A stretch of 22,967 nucleotides of DNA, taken from NCBI GenBank assembly GCA_009782405.1, contig WRJC01000052.1, forward strand, positions 1-22,967. The letters are read 5' to 3'. Numbering within the stretch: the stretch's first letter is position 1; every line of letters begins with the position of its first letter. This DNA is from Oscillospiraceae bacterium. Its GTDB lineage: Bacteria; Bacillota_A; Clostridia; Oscillospirales; WRJC01. The position numbers were made by a program, and so were the translations under genes. Positions 1-7,371 of the stretch are shown here, piece after piece. Under the pieces are notes generated by a model, which made no database searches, was not told where the DNA came from, and saw only the letters and a program-made list of their open reading frames with translations.

Positions 1-3000
1 GGTTCCCGCAAGCGCCGGGTCATCTGAAACCTTCTCTTCGAGAAACCTCGGCAGGGGCGACATTTTCAGCTCTTTTGCTTCCGGCAGGCTGTATTCGTCT
101 TCGCCCAAAATTCCCGGATGCAGACTTGAAACGGAGATTTTCGCCGGAACTTTCGACAAAAAATCGTTTTTGTACTCGAAATTGTACATGTGCCTTATCT
201 TGCTTTCGTACTCCGAAACTTCGGCAGAATCGATTTCGTCTGCTGCGTCGTCGTCCGTTCCGGTTTGCGCCATGCCGGCGGCCTTTGCCATCATTTCGCG
301 CAGCCTGCCGGGGCGCACCAGTTCGATCTCAAAATCTGTGTTTGTCTTGTTTTCGCCATTGGCGCCAAGCAGTATCTGCGAGAGCCATTTTTGCGTGCTG
401 TCCATCGATGAAAAGTCCGCGCTTTCCGAATTTTTTTCCAAAAACTTGTCGATGTTTTCCACCGTGCCGACTATGATCAGCTTTTCGATCGCCCTTGTGA
501 GCGCCACGTACAGTATCCGCGCTTCCTCGCTGAGCGTCTCGCTCTTTATCTTTTCGGAAAACAGTTTCTTGAACGGCGTTTTTTCTATCCCCATCCCGTC
601 GCTGTGCTTCAAATCGAAGTATATCCCTTCGCCGCTTATCGCGGGATTTCCCTGGTAGTCGCTTTTGTTGAACGGCGAGCCGATGCCCGCGAGTATGCAC
701 ACGGGAAACTCGAGCCCTTTCGCCTTGTGCACGCTCATGATTTTCACCACGTCGCTGTTCTCGGAGATCACCTTGGCCTTTTCGAAATCGTTCTTGCCTT
801 TTTGCACATCGTTCAAATAATTCAAAAACCCGTAAAGCCCCTTAAAGCTGGTCTCCTCGAATTTTCTGGCGTATTCGTATAACAGCATTAAATTGGCTTC
901 CCTCTCCGCCGCGAAGCTTTCAAGCGATATCTTCGCCATCATGTCGGTCTGGCGGTACAGATACCAGATGAATTTGTCCACGGGCCAGATCCTCGACTTC
1001 GCCCGCCACAGATTCAATTTGGCCAAAAAATCCGCGCACTTTTTTTGCAGCATGGGAATCTCCCCCCCGGCGGCGTAGTCGCGCACATACCCGAAAAGCG
1101 GGTCTTTGTAGCCGCGCTTCGTTTGGCCTGCGGTTTTGATATATATCAGATCGTCCAGCGAAAACCGGAACACGGGGCTCTTTAAAACCGCCGCGAGTTC
1201 GATGTCCCGCGTCGGGTTGTCCACAGCCCTGAGCAGCGCCACCATGAGCATGATCTCCGCGCTGGCCAAAAACCCTTTGGCCTTGTCCATATAGCAGGGT
1301 ATTTCGTATTTTTTGAGTGCGTCGGCCAAAAGGTCGCCTTTTGTGTAGTTTCTCATCAGCACGGTTATATGCCGCGGCAATATTTTTTCGCCGTTTTTCA
1401 GGCTGCCGCGCTCCAGCAGATTTTTGATGGCCAAAGCCACATATTCGGCCTCGGCGGATGTGACCGATTCAAGCAGCTCGTCCCGGGGCTCGTCATCGGT
1501 GTCTTCGGGCATTTCACCGTCCTCTTCCGAAATGTTTTCCCCGAGGCTTTTTTCCACCTTTTCGACCAAGGCGAAGCTCACATCGCTTGCCTTGCCGCCG
1601 GCGATGTTCTCGAAAACCTTGCCGCTTTCCAAAACCTCGCCGCCCGTGTACTCCACCCCGCCGAGCTTTTCCGAGAAAAGCGATGAAAATATGTGGTTGA
1701 TGAAATCTATTATGGCGGGGCTGCTCCTGAAGTTCTTTTTCAGGTATATCTTTTTTGGCGATGCGGGATTTATGCCGGATTCTTCGAAAGTTTTTGAATA
1801 CAGCGAAAATATTTCCGGCTTCGCGCCCCTAAACGAGTATATGCTCTGTTTTATGTCGCCCACCATGAACCTGTTCCCGTTTTCGCTTCTTTCGTCCTCG
1901 GTCGAGATCGCCCGGAATATCATGTCCTGGATTTTGTTCGTGTCCTGATATTCGTCGATATATATCTCCCTGTAGGCGCCTTGTAGCTGTTTTGCCAAAT
2001 CGGTGACAAATACCTCCCCGTTTTCGCCCGTTTTTTCCACCAAAAGCCGGAACGCCAAGCGTTCCAGATCCGAAAATTCGAACGATTTGAGCCGCATCTT
2101 CTCGGCGTTCAAACTTATGTCAAAGCCGTCTGTTATGCCGGCGAGCACGGCAAGCGATTTTTCATATCCGTGAGCGAACCTTTGTATGTCCGAAAAATCG
2201 TATGCGAACAGGTTTTGGACATATTCGATGGATTTTTTTATGTTTTTTATTTTTTTGTCGAGGGATTCCTTCAGGCCGAGCGATTCATAGTCCTCTTTGT
2301 CTATTCTGTGCGTACCGACTTTTATATGCTCGTAATTTTCGCAAAGCCCATACGCTTCGTTGTATGGGCACAGGCTGGATTCGCCCATGATTTCGCTTAG
2401 GGCGTCAAAAAAATTTCGCATTGCGTATATGCAGGGGGAGTATTTTTTGTCCAAGAGCTCGAATTTCACCGCGCTTATTTGAGCCGTCATTTTTTTGAGC
2501 TGCGATATATGGCCGCTTATGCTCTCTGACAGCTGAGCGTTTATTGCCATCCCGAATTCGGTCGCAAAAAACGGCGCGCCCGGACCGAGATCCGTTATTT
2601 CGCGCATGAGCCTTATTTGTGATGCGAGCATTTTCGGGCCGTCGATCTCCGAAGTTATTTTTTCGTGCAGCTTCATGATCACGCCGTAAATGTTTTCGTC
2701 GTCCTTGGCTCCGATGAAGTTTTCTATCGCGAATATGAAATCCTCATGGGAAAACTTCGATTTTGCATAGATTTCGCTGTTTTTGTCGTGGCACTTTTCC
2801 AAAAGCTCGTCTAACAGCGAGCGTTTTATTATCGACATCTCGTTTTCGTCGGCCATGCGAAAATTGGCCGGGATACCGAGCTTTTCGAAATTCGCATTGA
2901 TCAGCGAGCGGCAAAACGAGTGCATGGTGGAAATAGAGGCGCCGCCGAGCAGGAGTTGCTGCCTTTTCAAGTGGGCGCTCCCTATGTTTTCCGCCAGTTT

Positions 3001-3231
3001 TTTGTTTATGGCGTTTGAGATTTTGTTTTTGAGGTCGGTGGCCGAGGCCCGCGTGAAAGTGACCACCAAAAAATCGGTGATGCTGCACTTTTCGGACTCG
3101 TCGCAAATCCGCTGGATTATCCTCTCGGTCAAAACGGAAGTCTTGCCCGAGCCCGCGCCCGCCGAGACCAGCAAGGTGCCGCCTTTTGAGGTTATCGCGT
3201 CGGTTTGCGCCTTTGTGAACTGCATTGCCAT
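1..3231 (-). CDS. addA: AddA-type ATP-dependent helicase/nuclease subunit A, 3' end cut by window edge
   Basis: UvrD/Rep-like superfamily 1 helicase subunit of the AddAB (RexAB) recombination complex, which processes double-strand DNA ends in the cytoplasm. The frame is open from the ATG at 3231 to base 1 (1077 codons; the family is about 1200). Visible motifs are Walker A SAGAGSGKT (residues 23-31), DEYQD (426-430), VHKAKGLEFPV (834-844) and YVALTRA (908-914), in the expected order for AddA. The RecB-like nuclease domain at the C terminus lies outside the window. The start follows AAAGGAGAGG with about 8 nt spacing; a second in-frame ATG at 3225 is less well placed. addB, often directly upstream of addA in Firmicutes, is not there; it may lie elsewhere or beyond the left edge. 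Confidence 0.95.
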   Translation of the reverse strand, partial: MAMQFTKAQTDAITSKGGTLLVSAGAGSGKTSVLTERIIQRICDESEKCSITDFLVVTFTRASATDLKNKISNAINKKLAENIGSAHLKRQQLLLGGASISTMHSFCRSLINANFEKLGIPANFRMADENEMSIIKRSLLDELLEKCHDKNSEIYAKSKFSHEDFIFAIENFIGAKDDENIYGVIMKLHEKITSEIDGPKMLASQIRLMREITDLGPGAPFFATEFGMAINAQLSESISGHISQLKKMTAQISAVKFELLDKKYSPCIYAMRNFFDALSEIMGESSLCPYNEAYGLCENYEHIKVGTHRIDKEDYESLGLKESLDKKIKNIKKSIEYVQNLFAYDFSDIQRFAHGYEKSLAVLAGITDGFDISLNAEKMRLKSFEFSDLERLAFRLLVEKTGENGEVFVTDLAKQLQGAYREIYIDEYQDTNKIQDMIFRAISTEDERSENGNRFMVGDIKQSIYSFRGAKPEIFSLYSKTFEESGINPASPKKIYLKKNFRSSPAIIDFINHIFSSLFSEKLGGVEYTGGEVLESGKVFENIAGGKASDVSFALVEKVEKSLGENISEEDGEMPEDTDDEPRDELLESVTSAEAEYVALAIKNLLERGSLKNGEKILPRHITVLMRNYTKGDLLADALKKYEIPCYMDKAKGFLASAEIMLMVALLRAVDNPTRDIELAAVLKSPVFRFSLDDLIYIKTAGQTKRGYKDPLFGYVRDYAAGGEIPMLQKKCADFLAKLNLWRAKSRIWPVDKFIWYLYRQTDMMAKISLESFAAEREANLMLLYEYARKFEETSFKGLYGFLNYLNDVQKGKNDFEKAKVISENSDVVKIMSVHKAKGLEFPVCILAGIGSPFNKSDYQGNPAISGEGIYFDLKHSDGMGIEKTPFKKLFSEKIKSETLSEEARILYVALTRAIEKLIIVGTVENIDKFLEKNSESADFSSMDSTQKWLSQILLGANGENKTNTDFEIELVRPGRLREMMAKAAGMAQTGTDDDAADEIDSAEVSEYESKIRHMYNFEYKNDFLSKVPAKISVSSLHPGILGEDEYSLPEAKELKMSPLPRFLEEKVSDDPALAGT

Positions 3232-3301
3232 ATGCGCCCTCTCCTTTGATCGATTGGAACAAAAACGATTGGGGTGGCATCGTCACCGCCCGTATACATC
3301 A

Positions 3302-3330
3302 ATCATACCATCATCCGGCGCATTTGTCAA
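3302..3330 (-). promoter_or_regulatory. Probable sigma-A promoter of addA
   Basis: On the minus strand TTGACA (3330-3325) and TATGAT (3307-3302) are separated by exactly 17 nt and lie about 70 nt before the addA start codon. This gives addA its own promoter rather than dependence on an upstream gene. Confidence 0.7.
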
Positions 3331-3391
3331 GACATCGCAAATCGTGAAAATCCAAATCCGCAAAAATATTTTGTCGCCGCATAGATTTCTC

Positions 3392-3420
3392 TTGACTTTC
3401 TGCGCATTTTGATGTATAAC
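3392..3420 (+). promoter_or_regulatory. Promoter-like site facing the twin hairpins
   Basis: TTGACT (3392-3397) and TATAAC (3415-3420) are 17 nt apart on the plus strand. A transcript would start near 3427 and run into the hairpins at 3462-3514. An ATG at 3453 has a GAGG about 11 nt upstream, but the protein it opens (89 codons to 3722) is low-complexity and runs antisense to a better small frame. Confidence 0.4.
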
Positions 3421-3461
3421 ATAATCAATGAAAAATCGAGGAAAAAAGAAACATGGAATTC

Positions 3462-3514
3462 GGGCGGTTGGCACAAAATGCGCCAACGCCCATGACAGCC
3501 AAAAACGGCTGTCA
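3462..3514. ncRNA. Two adjacent strong hairpins, candidate structured RNA
   Basis: Hairpin 1 (about 3462-3491) pairs GGGCG plus TTGGC with GCCAA plus CGCCC, with one bulged G. Hairpin 2 (about 3493-3514) is an 8-bp stem TGACAGCC/GGCTGTCA with a short A-rich loop. Promoter-like sites face them from both sides (3392-3420 plus; 3550-3578 minus). On the minus strand a T-rich run follows hairpin 1 after about 13 nt. It could be a small RNA, a leader or a dispersed palindromic repeat; the strand is undecided. Confidence 0.35.
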
Positions 3515-3549
3515 GCCAAACATGAAAAAGCATTATTGTTTTTATCATA

Positions 3550-3578
3550 ATTATAGCATAAAAAAGAAAAACGGTCAA
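3550..3578 (-). promoter_or_regulatory. Promoter-like site pointing left toward the twin hairpins
   Basis: On the minus strand TTGACC (3578-3573) and a perfect TATAAT (3555-3550) are 17 nt apart. The -35 lies inside the terminator palindrome at 3572-3586, so the two elements share bases. Confidence 0.5.
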
Positions 3579-3586
3579 GTTGACCG
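3572..3586 (-). terminator. Probable terminator of the JAB cassette
   Basis: CGGTCAA and TTGACCG form a 7-bp inverted repeat about one base apart, so the real loop must open some of these pairs. On the minus strand TTTTTCTTTTTT follows. It lies about 20 nt downstream of the stop codon at 3606. The tight loop makes its strength uncertain. Confidence 0.5.
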
Positions 3587-3605
3587 CGTGATCTTTTTAT
3601 GCTAT

Positions 3606-3770
3606 TTACTTACCGGATATCTTTTTAACCATATTATCTCCTTGTTTTTTATTTTCTATTTCAGCCCGTTTATCACGCATTTCCTTTGTAGGCTTAAAAG
3701 AAGTTACATATGGCGGTTTTAGCCACTCTCTATCATCATAACCTCTAAATTTTTTATCTTTTTGGGGCAT
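3606..3770 (-). CDS. Small hypothetical protein (54 aa) downstream of the JAB-like gene
   Basis: Not recognised. The product is basic and hydrophilic (begins MPQKDKKFRGYDD, ends VKKISGK), with no membrane segment. The ATG at 3770 follows AAAGGA with about 8 nt spacing; an in-frame ATG at 3779 lies too close to it. The same frame is open with plausible amino-acid content back to 3857, directly at the stop of the JAB-like gene, although no start codon lies there. The small gene may therefore be either a separate product or the shifted tail of the JAB-like protein. The locus is AT-rich compared with addA. Confidence 0.5.
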   Translation of the reverse strand: MPQKDKKFRGYDDREWLKPPYVTSFKPTKEMRDKRAEIENKKQGDNMVKKISGK

Positions 3771-3853
3771 CTTTACCATCCTTTCGTATTTTTTTAATTT
3801 GGCGGCGTTTATTGATGACGGATTGTTTCCAAATATGGAGACTTTGGATTTGC

Positions 3854-4687
3854 CTATCTAAGCCTTTGAGCAAAATAACTTACATTTTTTGCCCCCATTA
3901 ATAACATTAAAGCCTCATTAGTTCTGTTAGACCTATCAGTATAAGTCATATCTGTCAGAATATTGTCAGCACGGGATATTCTGACTTGAATGCCCTCATC
4001 GACAAATTCTGTACCCAACTTGTCTGAGTACTTTCCATATGTCCAGTTTTGAAATACTTTTCCAAGGGATATATTAAATGATCTGTTTTCGGCAAGAAAT
4101 CTTTGTACCATATCTGGGGTACTCCCTTTGAATAAATCTTGTGTCGCCCTGTTATAGCTAACCTCATGCAGATTATTAAAGTCATTAAGAAAAGATAAAT
4201 CTCCTGTTTGCATATTAGACCTGAGCTCTTGACCATCATAGGAATACATTATATTCCCTCTGACAATCACAACATCTGTTTTTATGGATTTATTACCCAA
4301 AGTATTTTCTAAATCAGCTGGGGAAAAAGTATGACTTAGTGGATGGGTATGGACCATAATCAAGGAATTAGGAGCTGCACTATCTACAAGCGTTTCAAGC
4401 TCCTGCGTAAATTCAACATAATTTTTTCTATTGGATGTAAAAGGTCCAAATAATAGATTACCCTCTAAATCGTATACGGCAAGGTATTCTTTTTTCTTCT
4501 TGTTGGTCAAGTCATCCAAATCCATCAAAGACGCTCTCATTTTTTCAGGCAGACTGTAGTAGTCAACGACACCCTCTCTTGGGGTAAATTCGTAATCCGG
4601 ATTAAAATGGTCTAATGCACGACTAATAATATCCCCGTTATTTTTTAAGGCGCGTGTAGCGATAATCTTACCATTACCTTGACCCAT
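3854..4687 (-). CDS. JAB/MPN-like metallopeptidase-type protein, possibly a toxin or phage fragment
   Basis: 277-aa product. Residues about 66-150 resemble a JAB/MPN (JAMM) fold: EYLAVYDLEGN (E67 a candidate catalytic Glu), then VHTHP (H113, H115) and FSPAD (S122, D125). This gives HxHP-x5-S-x2-D, one residue shorter than the classic JAMM spacing. From general knowledge, similar HxHP...S..D forms occur in bacterial polymorphic toxin and phage head proteins. The N-terminal 65 and C-terminal 125 residues are not recognised, and no signal peptide is seen. The start at 4687 follows GAGGTGA with good spacing, 4 nt after the stop of an upstream frame. The region is about one third GC by hand count of one line, suggesting acquisition. 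Enzymatic activity is inferred only from motif geometry. Confidence 0.7.
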   Translation of the reverse strand: MGQGNGKIIATRALKNNGDIISRALDHFNPDYEFTPREGVVDYYSLPEKMRASLMDLDDLTNKKKKEYLAVYDLEGNLLFGPFTSNRKNYVEFTQELETLVDSAAPNSLIMVHTHPLSHTFSPADLENTLGNKSIKTDVVIVRGNIMYSYDGQELRSNMQTGDLSFLNDFNNLHEVSYNRATQDLFKGSTPDMVQRFLAENRSFNISLGKVFQNWTYGKYSDKLGTEFVDEGIQVRISRADNILTDMTYTDRSNRTNEALMLLMGAKNVSYFAQRLR

Positions 4688-4691
4688 AAAT

Positions 4692-4829
4692 TCACCTCGA
4701 TATCATTTTATCGCGTTTTTGTTTCCATTCACTCGGATATTTGTAAACTTTTTCAACGTAATCCTCGAATTTCAATTGCATATGATCACCGTAAGCCAAA
4801 AGAGTATGAGGACGTAGATTATTTACCAT
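4692..4829 (-). pseudogene. Small frame, likely 3' remnant of a gene preceding the JAB-like gene
   Basis: A 45-codon frame from an ATG at 4829, ending 4 nt before the JAB-like start. That ATG has no convincing ribosome binding site. Protein-like sequence (including ELFVNGFGCMVNN) continues in frame upstream to about 4884, where a stop interrupts it just before the terminator at 4897. This looks like the tail of a gene whose 5' part is gone. Near-abutting spacing suggests it was once cotranscribed with the JAB-like gene. An immunity-protein remnant is possible but unproven. Confidence 0.4.
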
Positions 4830-4888
4830 ACAGCCAAATCCATTTACAAATAACTCGCATTCTTCCTTTCTTTTGATCGATTGCCTTC

Positions 4889-4928
4889 AAAAAAATCGCA
4901 AGGTTTTGGCCTTGCGGTTTTTTGCTTT
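4889..4928. terminator. Bidirectional terminator below the VOC-ABM operon
   Basis: Stem CGCAAGG (4897-4903) pairs with CCTTGCG (4910-4916) around a 6-nt loop. Seven A residues precede it and T runs follow it, so it can terminate in both directions. On the minus strand it sits just after the stop of the monooxygenase gene at 4933. Confidence 0.85.
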
Positions 4929-4932
4929 TTTT

Positions 4933-5247
4933 TTAGCTTTTGTAGGCCTGCTCATCGTCCGGGCATATCGGTTCTCCCAGCCATCTCACCCTCTCGCTTT
5001 CTATCATGCCGGCGATGGCCTCCGCCCATTTTTTGTAATGCTCGGTGGTCCTGTGGTATGTTATCGCCTCGTCGGATTTATAGATCTCGTACAAAAAGAA
5101 CAGCCCCGGATCCCCGGCGTCGGCGATCACATCGAAGCGAAGGTTGCCCGGTTCCTTTCGCGCGTTTTCGGAATTATAGAAGGTGATCTCCTTGAATTTG
5201 TCCACGCACTCCGGCTTTACCTGAATTTTCACGATTATCGATTTCAC
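4933..5247 (-). CDS. ABM-family putative monooxygenase (YgiN-like)
   Basis: 104-aa product of the antibiotic biosynthesis monooxygenase (ABM) fold, a small dimeric ferredoxin-like barrel that often oxidises quinols or aromatics without a metal or flavin. Family features include the N-terminal strand KSIIVKIQVKPE, the segment ENARKEPGNLRFDV, and FFLYEIYKSDEAITYHR followed by HYKKWAE. A GTG start at 5247 is chosen because the family N terminus begins there and an AAAGGAGAG site lies about 11 nt upstream; the longer upstream frame overlaps the VOC gene and lacks family similarity. The ribosome binding site overlaps the stop of the VOC gene (17-nt gap), so the two genes are probably cotranscribed and perhaps translationally coupled. 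The substrate is unknown. Confidence 0.85.
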   Translation of the reverse strand: MKSIIVKIQVKPECVDKFKEITFYNSENARKEPGNLRFDVIADAGDPGLFFLYEIYKSDEAITYHRTTEHYKKWAEAIAGMIESERVRWLGEPICPDDEQAYKS

Positions 5248-5264
5248 TTTGCCACTCTCTCCTT

Positions 5265-5669
5265 TTACAAAACTTTGAAGAATTCCAGAACTTCCCCGTC
5301 GGGCCCCACCACGAAGGCTATTCTCACCGGCATCGGGGGGCTTGCGGGTATCTCGAGGCTCTTGGGCTCCATCTGCGAGGCCGCGCCCGCCGCGATCGCG
5401 TTTTGGTACGCCAAGTCGGGATTCGTGGTCGCGAAAGCGAAATGCACGAATTTCGCGTCTTTGGGCGCGTTCGCGTCGCCATTCGCGAAAATTTCGAAGT
5501 GGCTTCCGTTTCCGATGTCGAGCAGCGCCGCCCTGCCGTTTCCTTCGCCCCAAGAGGCGACTGTCTCGAAGCCGAGCCCCTCCGTGTAAAATTTCAGCGA
5601 TTTGTCGAAGTCGGCCGAGGCCAAAGCGAGATGGTGCACGCCGATGTTGGGTATTTTTTTGTTCGCCAT
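5265..5669 (-). CDS. VOC (glyoxalase/dioxygenase-fold) protein
   Basis: 134-aa vicinal-oxygen-chelate protein with two beta-alpha-beta-beta-beta halves. Candidate metal ligands sit in GVHHLALA (H12 or H13), HFEIF (E59), VHFAFA (H76) and EVLEFF (E129). The segment DFDKSLKFYTEGLGFE is typical of lactoylglutathione-lyase-like members. The ATG at 5669 follows CGGAGGG at good spacing; an upstream in-frame ATG at 5753 would start before the promoter and is rejected. The promoter at 5713-5741 and the terminator at 4897 delimit a two-gene unit with the ABM gene. The fold is clear, but the reaction (isomerase, dioxygenase or resistance-type thiol transfer) cannot be told from sequence. Confidence 0.88.
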   Translation of the reverse strand: MANKKIPNIGVHHLALASADFDKSLKFYTEGLGFETVASWGEGNGRAALLDIGNGSHFEIFANGDANAPKDAKFVHFAFATTNPDLAYQNAIAAGAASQMEPKSLEIPASPPMPVRIAFVVGPDGEVLEFFKVL

Positions 5670-5712
5670 TTTTGTTTCCCTCCGTAAAATATATAATATT
5701 TGATTTATATAT

Positions 5713-5741
5713 ATTTTAGCGCAAATAAAATAAAAAATCAA
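5713..5741 (-). promoter_or_regulatory. Promoter of the VOC-ABM operon
   Basis: On the minus strand TTGATT (5741-5736) and TAAAAT (5718-5713) are separated by 17 nt, about 44 nt before the VOC start codon, in an AT-rich tract. Confidence 0.65.
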
Positions 5742-6157
5742 GGGGTTTTTCAAATTTTTGACAACAACCCGGCAAACCGTTTTGCCTTGCTGCCAACCCC
5801 TTTTTTCAAAAATATAAGTATAAAACGTGAGTTCGAGGGGAAAACAATGGATTAAGGCGATGTATTGGTCGATAGGTGGTAGGAACGGCGTCCTCGACGT
5901 CCCGTGGCAAGAATTTGTGTGGAATTATCCGAAATAATTTTTCATGTTGATTCCCCTTCCAAAAACTGTTTTGGCAAGCGCCGAAAATATTTTAGTTGTT
6001 TTTGTATTTTCACAATTTATTAACACAAAATTTGTTCTTTTAGATTGTTTGTCTTTTGGGGATTGTATAAAATGACAATAACAGAGCGGAGGCATGCCCT
6101 GAATCCATAATCAATCGGGGCGTTTTCGCATATTTTTTTATGTTCGGGGGCAAAAAA
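5742..6157. other. Long intergenic stretch with no recognisable gene
   Basis: No convincing frame is visible in about 416 bases between the divergent VOC operon and P-loop gene. Seen here are a 6-bp hairpin GGCAAA/TTTGCC near 5771-5786, a GC-rich tract at 5877-5907 that looks like a dispersed intergenic repeat, and a TATAAA-type -10 near 6066 with a poor -35 that might serve the downstream gene. An AGCGGAGG just before an ATG near 6095 opens only a two-codon frame. Confidence 0.5.
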
Positions 6158-7297
6158 ATGATTGAGACGCAGCTGATCATGGTGGAGGGCTTGCCCTCGA
6201 CGGGCAAAACCACGAATGCCCGGTTTTTGCATATACAGCTTGAACGCAACAATATAGGCGCGATGTGGATACATGAAGTGGCTATGCCGCATCCGGTCCT
6301 GTTTTTTGACGAGGCCGGTTTTACGCATGGCGAATATGAAAGATTTATGGCCGCATACCCGAAAGCGGCCGGCATCCTAAGCAATATGGCCGTGTTCAGG
6401 GAAAGCACCGTGGGCATTCATCTGCCTGAAATCGAATGGAATTGCAAAGATGAAATCGACGAAGAAGTATATCAGGCGCTTTTGGAGCATGATGTCTGGA
6501 AGTTCCCCCTTGATGCATACAAGAAATTCGCTTTGGAGAAGTGGGCGCACTTCACCGAAAAGGCGCTGAGAAACCGGGACGAGGTCTATATCATCGACAG
6601 CGCGGTTTTCCAGTTCCAGATTTTCACTTTTCTGCTCAAGAACAGGCCTTACGAAGAATTGCAAAACTTCATTGACCAAATTTTAGATATAATACACCCG
6701 CTAAACCCATGCCTGATCTATTTATACAGGGACAACGCCGAGGCGACAATTGATTATCTCGAAAAAGACCGGGGGACTTCCTATTTGGATTATTTATGGA
6801 ACAGGGACAAAGACCAGCCATATTACATAGGCAAGCCGCCCGGGGCGGAGAGCTTCAAGCAGTTCCTGCGGGATTACGCGGGCATGGCGGAAAGGCTGTT
6901 TGGCTCATTTCCGGCGAACAAGCTGTGCCTTGAAATATCCGGGGGAAACTGGGCTTGCCTCGAAGATGAGATGCTCTCGTTTTTGGATGTCAGTCGCATG
7001 CCAGGCCCCGCCGCATTTCCGCAAAACGGGGTTTACGCAAATGAAGCGTTGGGCTTTGCGATGAGGGTTGACGGCCTGTCATTTATCGACCCTTGCGGAG
7101 ACAAAAGAAAACTCTTCCCGAAATCGCAGAATGAATTTTACGTGGACTGGCTGCCGACAGTGCTGCGGTTCGAGGATGAAAAAATCATTATTTCGGGTTC
7201 GCAGATATGCGAGCGCTGGACGAAAACAGGAACGATATATAGCGCAATTCCATCGACTGTGGATTTTTTCAACGCAAATCAACAATGCGGTTATTGA
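6158..7297 (+). CDS. P-loop NTPase, kinase-like, function unknown
   Basis: 379-aa cytoplasmic protein. The N terminus carries a strand and Walker A motif MVEGLPSTGKTT (G11-T19), typical of nucleotide-kinase-like P-loop proteins, followed by an IHEVAMPHP segment. A strand DEVYIIDSAVFQ could provide the Walker B-like acidic residue, and CLIYLYRDN resembles the strand before a kinase lid. The last ~100 residues look like a small separate beta-rich domain (EFYVDWLPTVLRFE). The ATG at 6158 is preferred over 6140 because GGGGG lies 7 nt upstream of it. It may phosphorylate a small molecule, but no substrate can be named. The promoter of the next gene overlaps its stop codon, so the two genes can be transcribed separately. 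Confidence 0.75.
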   Translation: MIETQLIMVEGLPSTGKTTNARFLHIQLERNNIGAMWIHEVAMPHPVLFFDEAGFTHGEYERFMAAYPKAAGILSNMAVFRESTVGIHLPEIEWNCKDEIDEEVYQALLEHDVWKFPLDAYKKFALEKWAHFTEKALRNRDEVYIIDSAVFQFQIFTFLLKNRPYEELQNFIDQILDIIHPLNPCLIYLYRDNAEATIDYLEKDRGTSYLDYLWNRDKDQPYYIGKPPGAESFKQFLRDYAGMAERLFGSFPANKLCLEISGGNWACLEDEMLSFLDVSRMPGPAAFPQNGVYANEALGFAMRVDGLSFIDPCGDKRKLFPKSQNEFYVDWLPTVLRFEDEKIIISGSQICERWTKTGTIYSAIPSTVDFFNANQQCGY

Positions 7298-7322
7298 TTT
7301 TCAAACAATTTCACGGTATAAT
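7294..7322 (+). promoter_or_regulatory. Promoter of the XRE-type regulator gene
   Basis: TTGATT (7294-7299) and TATAAT (7317-7322) are 17 nt apart. The -35 overlaps the TGA stop (7295-7297) of the P-loop gene. Confidence 0.75.
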
Positions 7323-7371
7323 TAAATCATGACGGAAGGTTTGCAATTATTTTGTGAAAAAGGGTGATTTT

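Larger units (their letters stand above)
3232..3605. other. Gene-poor stretch upstream of addA
   Basis: No convincing coding frame was found in these 374 bases. They hold the addA promoter, a plus-strand promoter-like site, two strong hairpins at 3462-3514, a minus-strand promoter-like site and a terminator hairpin, each listed separately. Frames crossing the region either lack a good start or read through the hairpin arms. Confidence 0.6.

Noticed and set aside
170..658. Long plus-strand frames across 75-2400
   Set aside because: They are antisense shadows of addA, whose helicase motifs are in the opposite strand.
3453..3722. 89-codon plus-strand frame behind a promoter-like site
   Set aside because: It reads through hairpin arms, is antisense to a better small frame and becomes low-complexity aromatic sequence; not listed as a gene.
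3606..3857. In-frame TAG readthrough joining the JAB-like protein to the downstream 54-aa frame
   Set aside because: Checking coordinates shows the downstream frame is shifted relative to the JAB-like gene, so stop recoding does not explain it; a frameshift or separate genes remain.
4933..5553. 206-codon version of the monooxygenase gene
   Set aside because: The N-terminal ~100 residues overlap the VOC gene in another frame, are Arg-rich and have no family similarity.
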